Positions 26,426 to 35,124 are shown, counted from the first letter of the stretch. The stretch is 43,049 nt of DNA from Acetobacteraceae bacterium (GCA_030041375.1 JASHOA010000062.1:1-43049), one strand, 5' to 3'. Translations and numbers: made by a program. The notes: generated by a model not told the origin, from the sequence alone.

Positions 26426-27274
26426 ATGCAGGTCGAGATCGCGGATCTGCACATCGATTTTCCCGGCCCGCGCGGACTCGTCCCTGCGCTCAGGGGCGTT
26501 TCCTTCGCGATGGGGGCGGAGAAGATCGGCATCGTCGGCGAATCGGGGTCCGGAAAATCGCTGACCGCACGTGCCATCTTGCGCCTGACACCGCCTCATG
26601 CCGTGGTGCGGGCGGAGCGCATCCGGTTCGACGGAATCGACGTGATGAGCGCCTCCCCAGGTGCGCTCGGGGCGATCCGCGGCAAGCGTTGCGGACTGAT
26701 CCTCCAGGATCCGAAATTCGCACTCAATCCGGTGATGACGGCGGGCGAGCAGATCGCCGAGCCGCTCCGGCTGCACAAGCGCCTCTCGCGCCGGCAGGCC
26801 GCAGCCGGTGCCGTCGATCTCCTGGCGCAGGTCATGATTCGCGACCCGGCGCGGATCGCCGGGCGCTATCCGCACGAGCTTTCTGGTGGCATGGGCCAGC
26901 GGGTGATGATCGCGATGATGCTGGCGGCAGACCCCGAACTCTTGATCGCCGACGAGCCGACGAGCGCGCTCGATGCCACCGTGCAGGCGGAGATCCTGCG
27001 CCTGATCGAGAACCTCGTCTCGCGGCGCGGCATGGGGCTGATCCTGATCAGCCACGACTTGCCGCTGGTGGCGCATTTCTGCGACCGTATCCTCGTCATG
27101 TACGCGGGAAGGGTGGTGGAGACCCTGAGGGCTGCCGATCTCGCAGAGAGCCGGCATCCCTACACGCAGGGCCTGCTTGCCTGCCTGCCGAGCCTGAAAC
27201 ATCCGCGCCCGCGGCTGCCCGTGCTGGCGCGGGATCCCGCCTGGGGGACCGACCCGATCTGGGGGAGCGCATGA
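26426..27274 (+). CDS. ABC transporter ATP-binding protein, DppD type
   Basis: A 282-residue nucleotide-binding subunit. Walker A GESGSGKS is near residue 38, the Q-loop LILQDPKFALNP near 92, the signature LSGGMGQR near 155, Walker B LLIADEPTSALD near 174 and the H-loop SHD near 211. The C terminus has the oligopeptide-ATPase extension (SRHPYTQGLLACLPSL), but it is shorter than usual and lacks an obvious Cys cluster. It pairs with the DppF-type ATPase to power the importer. It starts 2 bp after the DppC-type stop and overlaps the next ATG. Confidence 0.94.
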   Translation: MQVEIADLHIDFPGPRGLVPALRGVSFAMGAEKIGIVGESGSGKSLTARAILRLTPPHAVVRAERIRFDGIDVMSASPGALGAIRGKRCGLILQDPKFALNPVMTAGEQIAEPLRLHKRLSRRQAAAGAVDLLAQVMIRDPARIAGRYPHELSGGMGQRVMIAMMLAADPELLIADEPTSALDATVQAEILRLIENLVSRRGMGLILISHDLPLVAHFCDRILVMYAGRVVETLRAADLAESRHPYTQGLLACLPSLKHPRPRLPVLARDPAWGTDPIWGSA

Positions 27275-28008
27275 TCGCGGTCGAAGGGTTGCGAATCCGG
27301 TTTGGTAGCGAGGAGGCCGTCAAAGGGGTCTCGTTCGCGGTGGACGCGGGAAAGAATTTCGGCATCGTCGGCGAATCGGGATCCGGCAAGTCGAGCGTGC
27401 TCCGCGCGATCGCCGGGCTCAACCGTGACTGGCAGGGACGCATCCTGCTGGATGGAGAGCCGCTTGGTGCGGTGCGTACGCGGGCCTTCTTCCGGCGCTT
27501 GCAGATGGTGTTCCAGGATCCGTACGGTTCGCTGCATCCGCGCCAGACCATCGAACGCCAGCTTGCCGAGCCCTTGATCGTGCATGGGATCGGCGGGATC
27601 GCGGCGCGCGTGCCGCGGGCGCTCGAGGAGGTCTCGCTATCGGCCGCGCTTCGTTTCCGCTACCCGCACCAGCTTTCCGGCGGACAGCGGCAGCGGGTGG
27701 CGATTGCGCGCGCGCTGATCGCCGGGCCCGAGCTTTTGCTTCTCGACGAGCCGACCAGCGCGCTCGACGTTTCGGTGCAGGCCGAAATGCTCAACCTGCT
27801 CGCGGATTTGCAGGCGGCGCGCGGCCTCACCTACATCCTGGTCAGTCACAACCTCGCCGTCGTTGCGCATCTCTGCTCATGGATCGGAGTGATGCAGGCG
27901 GGCGAGATCGTTGAGGCGCTCAGCGTGGAGGATCTGCGTGCCGGGCGCACCCGGCATCCGCACACGGCGGCGTTGCGCGCGCTGTCGGTGGAGCTTGAAG
28001 AGGCGTGA
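27271..28008 (+). CDS. ABC transporter ATP-binding protein, DppF type
   Basis: A 245-residue ATPase with Walker A GESGSGKSS, Q-loop MVFQDPYGSLHP, signature LSGGQRQRV, Walker B LLLLDEPTSALD and H-loop SHN. The family's usual C-terminal extension (Oligo_HPY, about 60-80 residues) is reduced to a short HPHTAALRALSVELEEA tail, so the protein is shorter than E. coli DppF (about 330 residues). Start ATG at 27271 overlaps the previous stop. It is the last gene of the importer operon; the repeat array follows 36 bp later. Confidence 0.93.
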   Translation: MIAVEGLRIRFGSEEAVKGVSFAVDAGKNFGIVGESGSGKSSVLRAIAGLNRDWQGRILLDGEPLGAVRTRAFFRRLQMVFQDPYGSLHPRQTIERQLAEPLIVHGIGGIAARVPRALEEVSLSAALRFRYPHQLSGGQRQRVAIARALIAGPELLLLDEPTSALDVSVQAEMLNLLADLQAARGLTYILVSHNLAVVAHLCSWIGVMQAGEIVEALSVEDLRAGRTRHPHTAALRALSVELEEA

Positions 28009-28043
28009 CGCGGACCGGGATGCGCACCCCCGACCCACGCCAT

Positions 28044-28295
28044 AGCCCGCGATCGCCCGAGGCGGAATCGTCGGAGGGCGTGAATCGCGGGTTCGAATAA
28101 AGCACTAGCCCGCGATCGCCCGAGGCGGAATCGTCGGAGGGCGTGAATCGCGGGCTCGAATAAAGCGTCAGCCCGCGATCGCCCGAGGCGGAATCGTCGG
28201 AGGGCGTGAATCGCGGGCTCGAATAAAGCGTCAGCCCGCGATCGCCCGCGGCGGAATCGTCGGAGGGCGTGAATCGCGGGCTCGAATAAACCGCA
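28044..28295. repeat. Four tandem 63-bp repeat units with hairpin-forming 50-bp core
   Basis: Units start at 28044, 28107, 28170 and 28233, spaced exactly 63 bp. Each has a 50-bp core beginning AGCCCGCGATCGCCC and ending ATCGCGGGCT (GGGTT in the first unit), plus a 13-bp linker CGAATAAAGCGTC; the fourth unit's linker changes to CGAATAAACCGCAAG. Units 2 and 3 are identical over all 63 bp. The core ends are perfect 10-bp inverted repeats, and the inner CGCCC/GGGCG extends the stem, with a TGA bulge on one side. Start codons in the short frames across it are not convincing genes. A single relative is at 12218-12267. Confidence 0.9.
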
Positions 28296-28335
28296 AGACC
28301 TGTGTCGGGCTGACTGTGCAGCCCGACACAGGTCT
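28296..28335 (-). terminator. Strong terminator-like hairpin downstream of hcp
   Basis: AGACCTGTGTCGGGCTG (28296-28312) and CAGCCCGACACAGGTCT (28319-28335) are exact complements: a 17-bp perfect stem with loop ACTGTG. It lies 19 bp beyond the hcp stop and is followed on the minus strand by TGCGGTTTATTC, a weak T tract. It probably ends or stabilises the very abundant hcp transcript, and separates it from the convergent importer operon. Confidence 0.7.
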
Positions 28336-28354
28336 GGCCGCGGCGAGCCTCGTA

Positions 28355-28834
28355 TCAGGGGTTGAGCTTCTGCAGCGCGAGGTCGTAAACGGTGCTGGCG
28401 GGATTGCCGCTGTCATCGACAGCGAGAGAAGTGTACTTGATCTCGACCTTCGTGAAATTGAGCGAGAGCGACTCCGACGGCCGGTCGCCGCCGCTGGAGA
28501 CGGAATAGCCGCTGATCGCGGTGTTCGTCAGGATGTAGCGCAGGAACTCCTTGACCTCGCTCTTGCCCGTGGTGGCGTAGGCAATTTGCGCTTCGTTGTT
28601 CATCTCGCCGCCGAGCGCATCCTCCAGGAGCTTGTTGGTCGCCTTGTCGATGTCCTTCGAGATCGTGACTTCCGAGACGCTCGGATGCGATGCCTCGCGG
28701 TCCGCGCTGCTGCCGACGGGTGAGGCGATCCCGCGCCCCACACCCCACTGGAACGAGTTGATCTGGATCCATTTCTCGTACCCCGAGGTCTCGACATCGC
28801 CCTCGATCGAGGCGAATTTCAAGAAAAGCGCCAT
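28355..28834 (-). CDS. hcp: Type VI secretion tube protein Hcp
   Basis: A 159-residue Hcp. The family start MALFLKFASIEGDVETSGYEKWIQINSFQWGVGRGI is standard, with VSEVTISKDIDKATNKLLEDAL and YDLALQKLNP at the C terminus. Hexameric rings of Hcp stack into the inner tube inside the sheath and are exported with each firing. No C-terminal effector extension is present. It starts 35 bp after the clpV stop, so clpV-hcp form one minus-strand unit. The ribosome binding site AGGAGAGCAGGC is strong, as expected for a highly made protein. Confidence 0.97.
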   Translation of the reverse strand: MALFLKFASIEGDVETSGYEKWIQINSFQWGVGRGIASPVGSSADREASHPSVSEVTISKDIDKATNKLLEDALGGEMNNEAQIAYATTGKSEVKEFLRYILTNTAISGYSVSSGGDRPSESLSLNFTKVEIKYTSLAVDDSGNPASTVYDLALQKLNP

Positions 28835-28869
28835 GCCTGCTCTCCTGTTTGTGTCAACCCAACGTTGCT

Positions 28870-31503
28870 TCAGTGTACCTGGTATCGGAACGACCCGGAC
28901 GGATCCATCCCGACGGACACCCGGCTGACCGGGCTGCCCTCAGCCAATCGCGCCAGCACTTCCGCCGACAACTCCGGCAGCAGGGTGCGCGAAAGGATGT
29001 TCTCGACATTGCGCGCGCCGGAGGAGCTTTCCGTGCAGCGCGCGGCGATGGTTTCAACCAGCGCCGGCTCGTAGGTGAACTCGGCGCGGTAGGAATCCTG
29101 CACCCGGCGGCGAATGCGCTCGAGTTGCAGCGCCGTGATCTTCTTGATGATGTCCTCGGAGAGCGGGAAATAGGGCACCAGCGTCACCCGGCCGAGGAAG
29201 GCAGGCCGGAAAATCTTCATCAGTTCCGGGCGTAGCGCCTCCGCGAGCCCGGCCGCATCGGGGGCGGTCTCGGGGTCGGCAAACAGCTTGGTGATCACGT
29301 CGGTGCCGGCGTTCGAGGTCATGATGATGACGGCGTTCTTGAAGTCGATGTCGCGGCCCTCGCCGTCTTTCATCATGCCCTTGTCGAACACCTGGAAGAA
29401 GATGTCCTGCACGCCCGGATGCGCCTTCTCCATCTCGTCGAGCAGGATCACGGAATAGGGACGCCGGCGCACCGCCTCGGTGAGGATGCCGCCCTCGCCA
29501 TAGCCGACATAGCCGGGCGGACTGCCCATCAGGAGGCTGACTTTGTGCTCCTCCTTGAACTCGCTCATGTTGATGGTGGTGACGTTCTGCTCGCCGCCGT
29601 AGAGGAGTTCGGCCAGCGCCAGTGCGGTTTCGGTCTTGCCGACGCCGGAAGTGCCCACCATCAGGAAGACGCCGATCGGTTTTCTCGGATCGGTGAGCTT
29701 GGCACGCGAGGTGCGGATGGCCTGCGCCACCGCTTCGAGCGCGTGCGGCTGGCCGACGATGCGCTTGCCCATCGCATCGGCGAGGTTGAGCACGGTCCGG
29801 ATCTCGTCGGACTGCATGCGTCCGGCGGGAATGCCGGTCCATCCCTCGACGATCTCGGCGATCGCCTGGCCATCGACGACGGGAAAGATCAGCGGCTGTT
29901 CGCCCTGCAGCGCTTTCAGCGCCGCGTTGTCCTCGGCCAGCTTCTTGCGCAACGCATCCTTGTCTTCGGTATTGGCTGGATCTTCGATCGCGGTGCGGGT
30001 TGCGGCAATGGCGGCAGCGAGCTTCTTCTCTTCCTCCCAGCGCGTCTCGAGGGCTTGCAGTTCCGTCTCGGCCGTCGTCCGTTCCTCGTGAAGCTCCTTC
30101 TGGCGCGCTTCATTGTCGGCGCCGGCAGCCGCCTCGCGCTCGAGGATGCCGAGTTCGGTATCGATCAGGGAGATGCGCCTCCGCCGATCCTCGATCGGCG
30201 CCGGAATCGCCGCCTGGCTCATCGCGACGCGCGCGCAGGCGGTATCCAGCAGCGAAACCGCCTTGTCGGGAAGCTGGCGGCTCGGAATGAAACGGGCCGA
30301 GAGACGAACGGCTTCGTTGACCGCCTCGTCGAGGATGCGCACCTTGTGGTGTGCCTCGAGGGTCGAGACGAGCCCGCGGATCATGGCGGTTGCCACGCTC
30401 TCACCCGGCTCCTCGACCTTGACCACCTGGAACCGGCGGGAAAGGGCGGCGTCCTTTTCGAAATACTTCTTGTATTCGGCCCAGGTGGTGGCGGCGATGG
30501 TGCGGAGTTCGCCGCGGGCGAGCGCGGGCTTGAGCAGGTTGGCGGCGTCGTTCTGGCCGGCCTGGCCGCCGGCACCGATCATGGTGTGGGCTTCGTCGAT
30601 GAAGAGGATGATCGGCTTCGGGCTGGCCTTGGTTTCTTCAATAACGTTTTTTAAACGATTTTCAAACTCGCCTTTCACGCCGGCGCCGGCCTGCAGAAGA
30701 CCGAGATCGAGCGTGCGGACGACCACGTCCTTGAGAGCGGGCGGCACATCGCCTTCGACGATGCGGGCCGCGAAGCCTTCGACGACGGCGGTCTTGCCGA
30801 CGCCGGCCTCGCCGGTCAGGATCGGGTTGTTCTGCCGCCGCCTGGTCAGAATATCGACGAGCTGGCGGATCTCGGTGTCGCGGCCGAGAATCGGGTCGAT
30901 CTTTCCCGACCTCGCCCGCGCCGTGAGATCGATCGTGAACTGATCGAGTGCCGCCGAACCGGCCGGCCGCGCCATGCCCGCCTCCGCAGGCACTGCCTCG
31001 CCGTCCGCAGCGGGAGGAGCCGCCGCCTCGCTCGAGCCGGCGGTGACGGCCTGGAAGTCCCGCTTGAGAAGATCAGGTGAAATTTTCAGCAACTGACTGG
31101 AGGCAGCACGGCCGCGCTGGGCCAGTGTCTCGTCGGCGAGCAGGGCCCACAGCAGATGGCCGGAGCGGATCCGCGGGAAGCCCTGTTCGAGCGAGGCGAG
31201 GAGCCAGGCCTGCTTGGCGAGTTCCACGATATCGGGCGACAGGCCGGGGGCCCGGGCGTTCCCGGTTTTCAGCCGGTCGAGCCCGCGATTGAGATCGGTG
31301 ATCAGGCGCCCGACATCGGCCTCGTAATGGCGCAGAATGATGGGAATGTCGGTGTCATTGCCGTCGGTGAGCTTGAGCAGCCAGTGCTCAATCTCGACGT
31401 TGTAATGACTGCGCGAGAGCGTCAGGCCGGCGGCCGCTTCAAGCGCGCGCCGGCAATGTTCGTTGAGGCGACCGACCAGGGATTTCAGATCGATTGCAGC
31501 CAT
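28870..31503 (-). CDS. clpV: Type VI secretion ATPase ClpV (TssH)
   Basis: An 877-residue AAA+ disaggregase that pulls the contracted TssB/TssC sheath apart. The N-terminal Clp-N double repeat is at about residues 1-160, the first AAA+ module has Walker A GEAGVGKT near residue 229, a coiled-coil middle domain (rich in EE and EK around 410-530) follows, and the second AAA+ module has GTSGVGKTET near 616. The C terminus GMDPSGSFRY is typical. The ATG at 31503 is chosen because GGAGGAG stands directly upstream; the frame runs 23 codons further. Codons for residues near 275-290 are strikingly AT-rich (30634-30678), unlike the rest. Confidence 0.96.
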   Translation of the reverse strand: MAAIDLKSLVGRLNEHCRRALEAAAGLTLSRSHYNVEIEHWLLKLTDGNDTDIPIILRHYEADVGRLITDLNRGLDRLKTGNARAPGLSPDIVELAKQAWLLASLEQGFPRIRSGHLLWALLADETLAQRGRAASSQLLKISPDLLKRDFQAVTAGSSEAAAPPAADGEAVPAEAGMARPAGSAALDQFTIDLTARARSGKIDPILGRDTEIRQLVDILTRRRQNNPILTGEAGVGKTAVVEGFAARIVEGDVPPALKDVVVRTLDLGLLQAGAGVKGEFENRLKNVIEETKASPKPIILFIDEAHTMIGAGGQAGQNDAANLLKPALARGELRTIAATTWAEYKKYFEKDAALSRRFQVVKVEEPGESVATAMIRGLVSTLEAHHKVRILDEAVNEAVRLSARFIPSRQLPDKAVSLLDTACARVAMSQAAIPAPIEDRRRRISLIDTELGILEREAAAGADNEARQKELHEERTTAETELQALETRWEEEKKLAAAIAATRTAIEDPANTEDKDALRKKLAEDNAALKALQGEQPLIFPVVDGQAIAEIVEGWTGIPAGRMQSDEIRTVLNLADAMGKRIVGQPHALEAVAQAIRTSRAKLTDPRKPIGVFLMVGTSGVGKTETALALAELLYGGEQNVTTINMSEFKEEHKVSLLMGSPPGYVGYGEGGILTEAVRRRPYSVILLDEMEKAHPGVQDIFFQVFDKGMMKDGEGRDIDFKNAVIIMTSNAGTDVITKLFADPETAPDAAGLAEALRPELMKIFRPAFLGRVTLVPYFPLSEDIIKKITALQLERIRRRVQDSYRAEFTYEPALVETIAARCTESSSGARNVENILSRTLLPELSAEVLARLAEGSPVSRVSVGMDPSGSFRYQVH

Positions 31504-31815
31504 CCGTCTCCTCCTGCGAGCGGCCCCGATGCCGGGGCGCGGACCCCGCAAGAGCTGCTCTTTTGCGACCAACCCGGGAGCAGCGCAATCCGCCGCTCCA
31601 GTGCCTCACGCGCACGTGCTAAGGGTTAAGCCCGGTGTCACGTGGACGTAGAGAGTAGCCCGCTCTCAATGTTTCGGTGTCCTTCGCAGCAAACGTTGAT
31701 GACAGACCGGGCGAGGATTCCGGAATGCTAGTATGCCCCCCCGAGAGGTACGTCCGCGGGCAACCGGTATCACGGCAGGCACACTAGCGCCTGCGAGCAG
31801 GAAGAGGAAGTCGGG
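31504..31815. promoter_or_regulatory. Divergent clpV/tssA intergenic region
   Basis: A 312-bp spacer that must carry promoters for both the clpV-hcp unit and the tssA-onward operon. Visible structure: a GCCCCGATGCCGGGGC hairpin in the clpV leader, a GAGAG-TAGCCCG-CTCTC inverted repeat in the middle, a perfect 10-bp palindrome ATTCCGGAAT (31717-31726) followed by TAGTAT (a possible -10 for tssA), and GCAGGC-N8-GCCTGC (31775-31794) before tssA. I see no coding frame. Assigning boxes is tentative. Confidence 0.4.
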
Positions 31816-32928
31816 ATGGTTAAGTTTCCGGATGGCTTCGATCTCGAGGCCCTGCTTGCCCCGATTGCAGGGGAGGCACAGGCGGGGGCGGATCTGCGGC
31901 AGGATTTCTCGCCCCAGTCCACCTACTACCGGCTGCGCGATGCACGGGCGGAAGCGCGCGCCGCGGAGCGCGCCGCGGAATCCGATCCGGCCGCGGAAGG
32001 CGCGCCGCCAGTCCAATGGCGCAGCATTCGCGAGCTGGCCTCGAAAGCGCTGGCCGAGCGCTCGAAGGATCTCGAGATCGCGGCGTGGCTCACGGAATCA
32101 CTGTTGCGGATTGAAGGCCTGGCCGGGCTGGCGGCCGGCGCTACTCTGATGAGCGGACTGGTCCAGCGCTACTGGGCAGACGGGCTCTATCCGGTGGCCG
32201 ATGAAGAGGGCATTGCGACCCGCGTCGCCCCGGTGACCGGGCTCAATGGCGAGGGTGGAGACGGCACGCTGATACAGCCCTTGCGGAAGCTCATGCTGTG
32301 TCGCCGCCGGGATGGCACGCCGCTGCCGTATTGGCAGTATGAGCAGGCGGCGGAGGTACAAGGAATCGGCGACACCGCGCGCCGCCAGGCCAGGATCGAC
32401 GCCGGTGTGATTCCGCTCGAGGAGCTGGAGCAGGACGTGCGGGCGGCCGGACCGGCGCACTTCGCAGCACTACGCGAGGCTTGCCGCGGCGCGCTCGAGG
32501 GTTGGCGCGGTCTCTCCGATGTGTTCGACGCGGCGGCCGGCGTGGACGGGCCTCCGACCGGGCGGGTGCGGGAGATCCTCGATCAGATCGCCGCCGTGGT
32601 CGGCCGCTATGCCCCGCCGGAGACGGCGTCAGCCGAGGCGGTGGCGGACGGCGCGGAGGCCGCCGCCGGCGGCGGAGCCCCCGCGTCGGCGCCAGCCGCG
32701 CCGGTCGAGACGCGCGAGGGAATGTTGGCCGAGCTGGACCGGATCGCCGCGTTCTTCCGCCGTACCGAACCGCACTCTCCATTGGCCTATACGCTCGAAG
32801 AGGCGGCGCGGCGGGGCAGGCTGCCATGGCCCGAGCTGCTGTTCGAGCTGGTGCCCGACAACAACACCCGGACCGCCATCCTGAGTTCTCTCGGCATCAA
32901 GCCGCCGCCACCTGAACCAAAGAAGTGA
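31816..32928 (+). CDS. tssA: Type VI secretion protein TssA (ImpA)
   Basis: A 370-residue TssA with the N-terminal ImpA_N domain (LLAPIAGEAQAGADLRQDF to a YWADGLYPVADEEG segment, about residues 12-140). A linker of Ala/Gly/Pro-rich low complexity lies around 275-300, and the short C-terminal domain ends PHSPLAYTLEEAARRGRLP, then WPELLFELVPD. This C-terminal style is that of the TssA type that acts at the sheath/baseplate side. It primes tube and sheath polymerisation. It is the first gene of the block, followed by tssB after 149 bp. Its last codons lie in a 13-bp direct duplication. Confidence 0.93.
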   Translation: MVKFPDGFDLEALLAPIAGEAQAGADLRQDFSPQSTYYRLRDARAEARAAERAAESDPAAEGAPPVQWRSIRELASKALAERSKDLEIAAWLTESLLRIEGLAGLAAGATLMSGLVQRYWADGLYPVADEEGIATRVAPVTGLNGEGGDGTLIQPLRKLMLCRRRDGTPLPYWQYEQAAEVQGIGDTARRQARIDAGVIPLEELEQDVRAAGPAHFAALREACRGALEGWRGLSDVFDAAAGVDGPPTGRVREILDQIAAVVGRYAPPETASAEAVADGAEAAAGGGAPASAPAAPVETREGMLAELDRIAAFFRRTEPHSPLAYTLEEAARRGRLPWPELLFELVPDNNTRTAILSSLGIKPPPPEPKK

Positions 32929-32938
32929 ACCAAAGAAG
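32913..32938. repeat. 13-bp tandem duplication across the tssA stop codon
   Basis: TGAACCAAAGAAG occurs twice without spacing, at 32913-32925 and 32926-32938. The second copy begins with the TGA that stops tssA, so the first copy, read one frame off, encodes the last PEPKK residues. This looks like a recent slippage duplication of the gene end. Confidence 0.85.
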
Positions 32939-33077
32939 TGGAAGGTTCGTTGCGATGGATTGACCCCGGTTGGACCCCGCCGGTATGCTGCGGGGGGCGG
33001 CAACGCCAGCGCAGCCGTAGCAGTTTGCCGACGGCGCGCACGCCGGGTGCCGCACGGCGGTCCAGGAGGCCTTGGAA

Positions 33078-33587
33078 ATGAGCGCCAGCATTCACGACAA
33101 ACTGGCCCGCGTGCGCAAGCCGCGGGTGCACATCACCTACGAGGTCGAGACCGAGGGGGCGATGATCGAGCGGGAGCTGCCGTTCGTCGTCGGCGTGCTC
33201 GGCGATTTTTCGGGTGATCCCACGCAGCCCTTGCGGCCGCTCGCCGATCGCAAGTTCGTGCAGATCGACCGTGACAACTTCAACGATGTGATGGCCCGGA
33301 TGACGCCCGGCCTCAAGATGCGTGTCGACAACAAGCTCGACGACGCCGGCGGGCAGATGGCGGTCGATCTCAAGTTCAACGCGCTCGATGATTTCGAGCC
33401 CGCGCGCGTTGCCGAACAGATCCCGGCCCTGAAGGCTCTGATGGAAACCCGCAACAAGCTGCGTGACCTGATGAGCAAGGTCGATCGCTCCGAAGAACTC
33501 GAGGGCCTGCTCGAGCAGGTGCTGAAGAACGAAGCCGAGCTGAAGACCCTTTCCGGTCAGCTCGGGCTTGGCAAAGAGGGGAGCTAA
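33078..33587 (+). CDS. tssB: Type VI secretion sheath small subunit TssB (VipA/ImpB)
   Basis: A 169-residue small sheath protein with the TssB core [20 protein letters not shown] and [12 protein letters not shown], then [15 protein letters not shown] and a C-terminal helical part ([18 protein letters not shown]). It forms the contractile sheath with TssC and carries the helix that ClpV or TagJ recognises. The ATG at 33078 is preferred over the TTG at 33072 because AGGAGG at 33064-33069 is correctly spaced. tssC starts 3 bp after its stop. Confidence 0.96.
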   Translation: MSASIHDKLARVRKPRVHITYEVETEGAMIERELPFVVGVLGDFSGDPTQPLRPLADRKFVQIDRDNFNDVMARMTPGLKMRVDNKLDDAGGQMAVDLKFNALDDFEPARVAEQIPALKALMETRNKLRDLMSKVDRSEELEGLLEQVLKNEAELKTLSGQLGLGKEGS

Positions 33588-33590
33588 GCA

Positions 33591-35081
33591 ATGTCCGGCA
33601 CAGAAACGGCTCCGGCCGCCGCGGCAGCCACCACGACGGAAGCCGCCAGCATTCTCGATCAGGTGGTTGCCGCCACCAAGCAGACCGAGCCCGACCGCGC
33701 GCAGGAACTGGTCAAGACGCTGGTCGAGCAGGCGCTTTCCGGCACCGTCATCTTCGATCGCAATCTCACCCGCACCTTCGACCGGGCGATCGCCGCCATC
33801 GACAACAAGCTTTCGGCGCAGCTCAACGAGGTGATCCATCACCCGAAGTTCCTTCAGCTCGAGGGAACCTGGCGCGGGCTCAATCATCTCGTGATGAACA
33901 GCGAGACCGGGACCAGCCTCAAGATCAAGGTCATGAACCTGCCCAAGCGGGAGCTGACGCGCGATCTCACGCGGGCGGTGGAATTCGACCAGAGCCAGCT
34001 CTTCAAGAAGATCTACGAGAACGAGTTCGGCACGCCCGGCGGCGAGCCGTACGGCTCGCTGATCGGCGACTATGAATGGACCCAGCACCCCGACGATGTC
34101 GAGACGCTGCGGCTGGTCTCCAACGTCGCCGCCGCCGCCTTCGCGCCCTTCATCTCGGCGGCCGGGGCGGGGATGTTCGGCTTCAAGGATTGGACCGATC
34201 TCTCCAAGCCGCGCGATCTCGCCAAGATCTTCGATACCCAGGAATACGCGAAGTGGCGAAGCTATCGCGATTCCGAGGATTCGCGGTTCGTCAACCTGGT
34301 CATGCCGCGGGTGATCGCACGCCTTCCTTACGGATCGGCAACCAAGCCGATCGAGGAATTCAATTACGAAGAGGCGCCGTACGACGCCGCAGGCGCCGCC
34401 CGCCCGCTCGACCATCAGCAATATTGCTGGATGAACGCAGCTTATGTGATGGGCACCCGGCTGACGGATGCCTTTGCCAAGTACGGGTTCTGTGTCGCGA
34501 TCCGCGGCGCCGAGGGCGGCGGCAAGGTAGAGAACCTGCCGACCCACGTCTTCACCTCGGACGACGGGGACCTCGACTCGCAGTGCCCGACCGAGATCGG
34601 CATCACCGACCGCCGCGAGTTCGAGCTTTCGAACCAGGGGTTCCTGCCGCTCTGCCACTACAAGAACACCGACTATGCGGTGTTCTTCGGTGCCCAGAGC
34701 ACGCAGAAGCCAAAGAAGTACGACCGCCCGGAAGCAACCGCCAACGCAGCGATCTCGGCACGCCTGCCCTACATCATGGCGTCGAGCCGCTTCGCGCACT
34801 ATCTCAAGGTGCTGGCGCGCGACAAGATCGGCAGCTTCATGGAAGCGTCCGACTGCGAAAAATGGCTCAATCGCTGGATCAAGAACTACGTCAACTCCAA
34901 CGAGAACGCCGGCCAGGAAACCAAGGCGCGCTACCCGCTCAGGGAAGCGAAGGTCGAGGTGAAGGAGATTCCCGGCAAGCCAGGCTCCTACAACGCGGTG
35001 GCGTATCTCCGCCCGTGGCTGCAAATGGAGGAGTTGACCACCAGCCTCAGGATGGTCGCGCGGATCCCGCAAAAGGCCTGA
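33591..35081 (+). CDS. tssC: Type VI secretion sheath large subunit TssC (VipB/ImpC)
   Basis: A 496-residue large sheath subunit. Family landmarks are [61 protein letters not shown], and near the C terminus an [18 protein letters not shown] segment and [20 protein letters not shown]. It co-assembles with TssB in the contractile sheath. The N-terminal 50 residues are an Ala/Thr-rich helix region. It corresponds to the longer TssC (TssC41-like) of Agrobacterium. A 13-bp-stem hairpin follows 10 bp after its stop. Confidence 0.97.
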   Translation: MSGTETAPAAAAATTTEAASILDQVVAATKQTEPDRAQELVKTLVEQALSGTVIFDRNLTRTFDRAIAAIDNKLSAQLNEVIHHPKFLQLEGTWRGLNHLVMNSETGTSLKIKVMNLPKRELTRDLTRAVEFDQSQLFKKIYENEFGTPGGEPYGSLIGDYEWTQHPDDVETLRLVSNVAAAAFAPFISAAGAGMFGFKDWTDLSKPRDLAKIFDTQEYAKWRSYRDSEDSRFVNLVMPRVIARLPYGSATKPIEEFNYEEAPYDAAGAARPLDHQQYCWMNAAYVMGTRLTDAFAKYGFCVAIRGAEGGGKVENLPTHVFTSDDGDLDSQCPTEIGITDRREFELSNQGFLPLCHYKNTDYAVFFGAQSTQKPKKYDRPEATANAAISARLPYIMASSRFAHYLKVLARDKIGSFMEASDCEKWLNRWIKNYVNSNENAGQETKARYPLREAKVEVKEIPGKPGSYNAVAYLRPWLQMEELTTSLRMVARIPQKA

Positions 35082-35091
35082 CCTCCCGTTC

Positions 35092-35124
35092 CCGACATCG
35101 GCTGCGGACCACAGCCGATGTCGG
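35092..35124 (+). promoter_or_regulatory. Perfect hairpin between tssC and the second tssC-like gene
   Basis: CCGACATCGGCTG (35092-35104) and CAGCCGATGTCGG (35112-35124) form a 13-bp stem with a 7-base loop CGGACCA. No T run follows. It lies 10 bp after the tssC stop, within a 264-bp gap. Most likely it stabilises the tssBC mRNA or reduces read-through, allowing much more sheath protein than the downstream products. Confidence 0.65.

Noticed and set aside
27920-28105. Short frames through the repeat units (for example reading NPRFTPSDDSASGDRGL).
   Set aside because: The same peptide arises from each repeat copy, also at 12218; it reflects the DNA repeat, and there is no ribosome binding site or partner gene.
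28044-28295. Tandem repeats considered as a CRISPR array.
   Set aside because: Units are joined by an almost constant 13-bp linker with no variable spacers, and no cas genes are near.
32787-35072. A 761-codon minus-strand frame opposite tssB and tssC.
   Set aside because: Shadow frame; tssB and tssC are diagnostic type VI genes on the plus strand with good ribosome binding sites.
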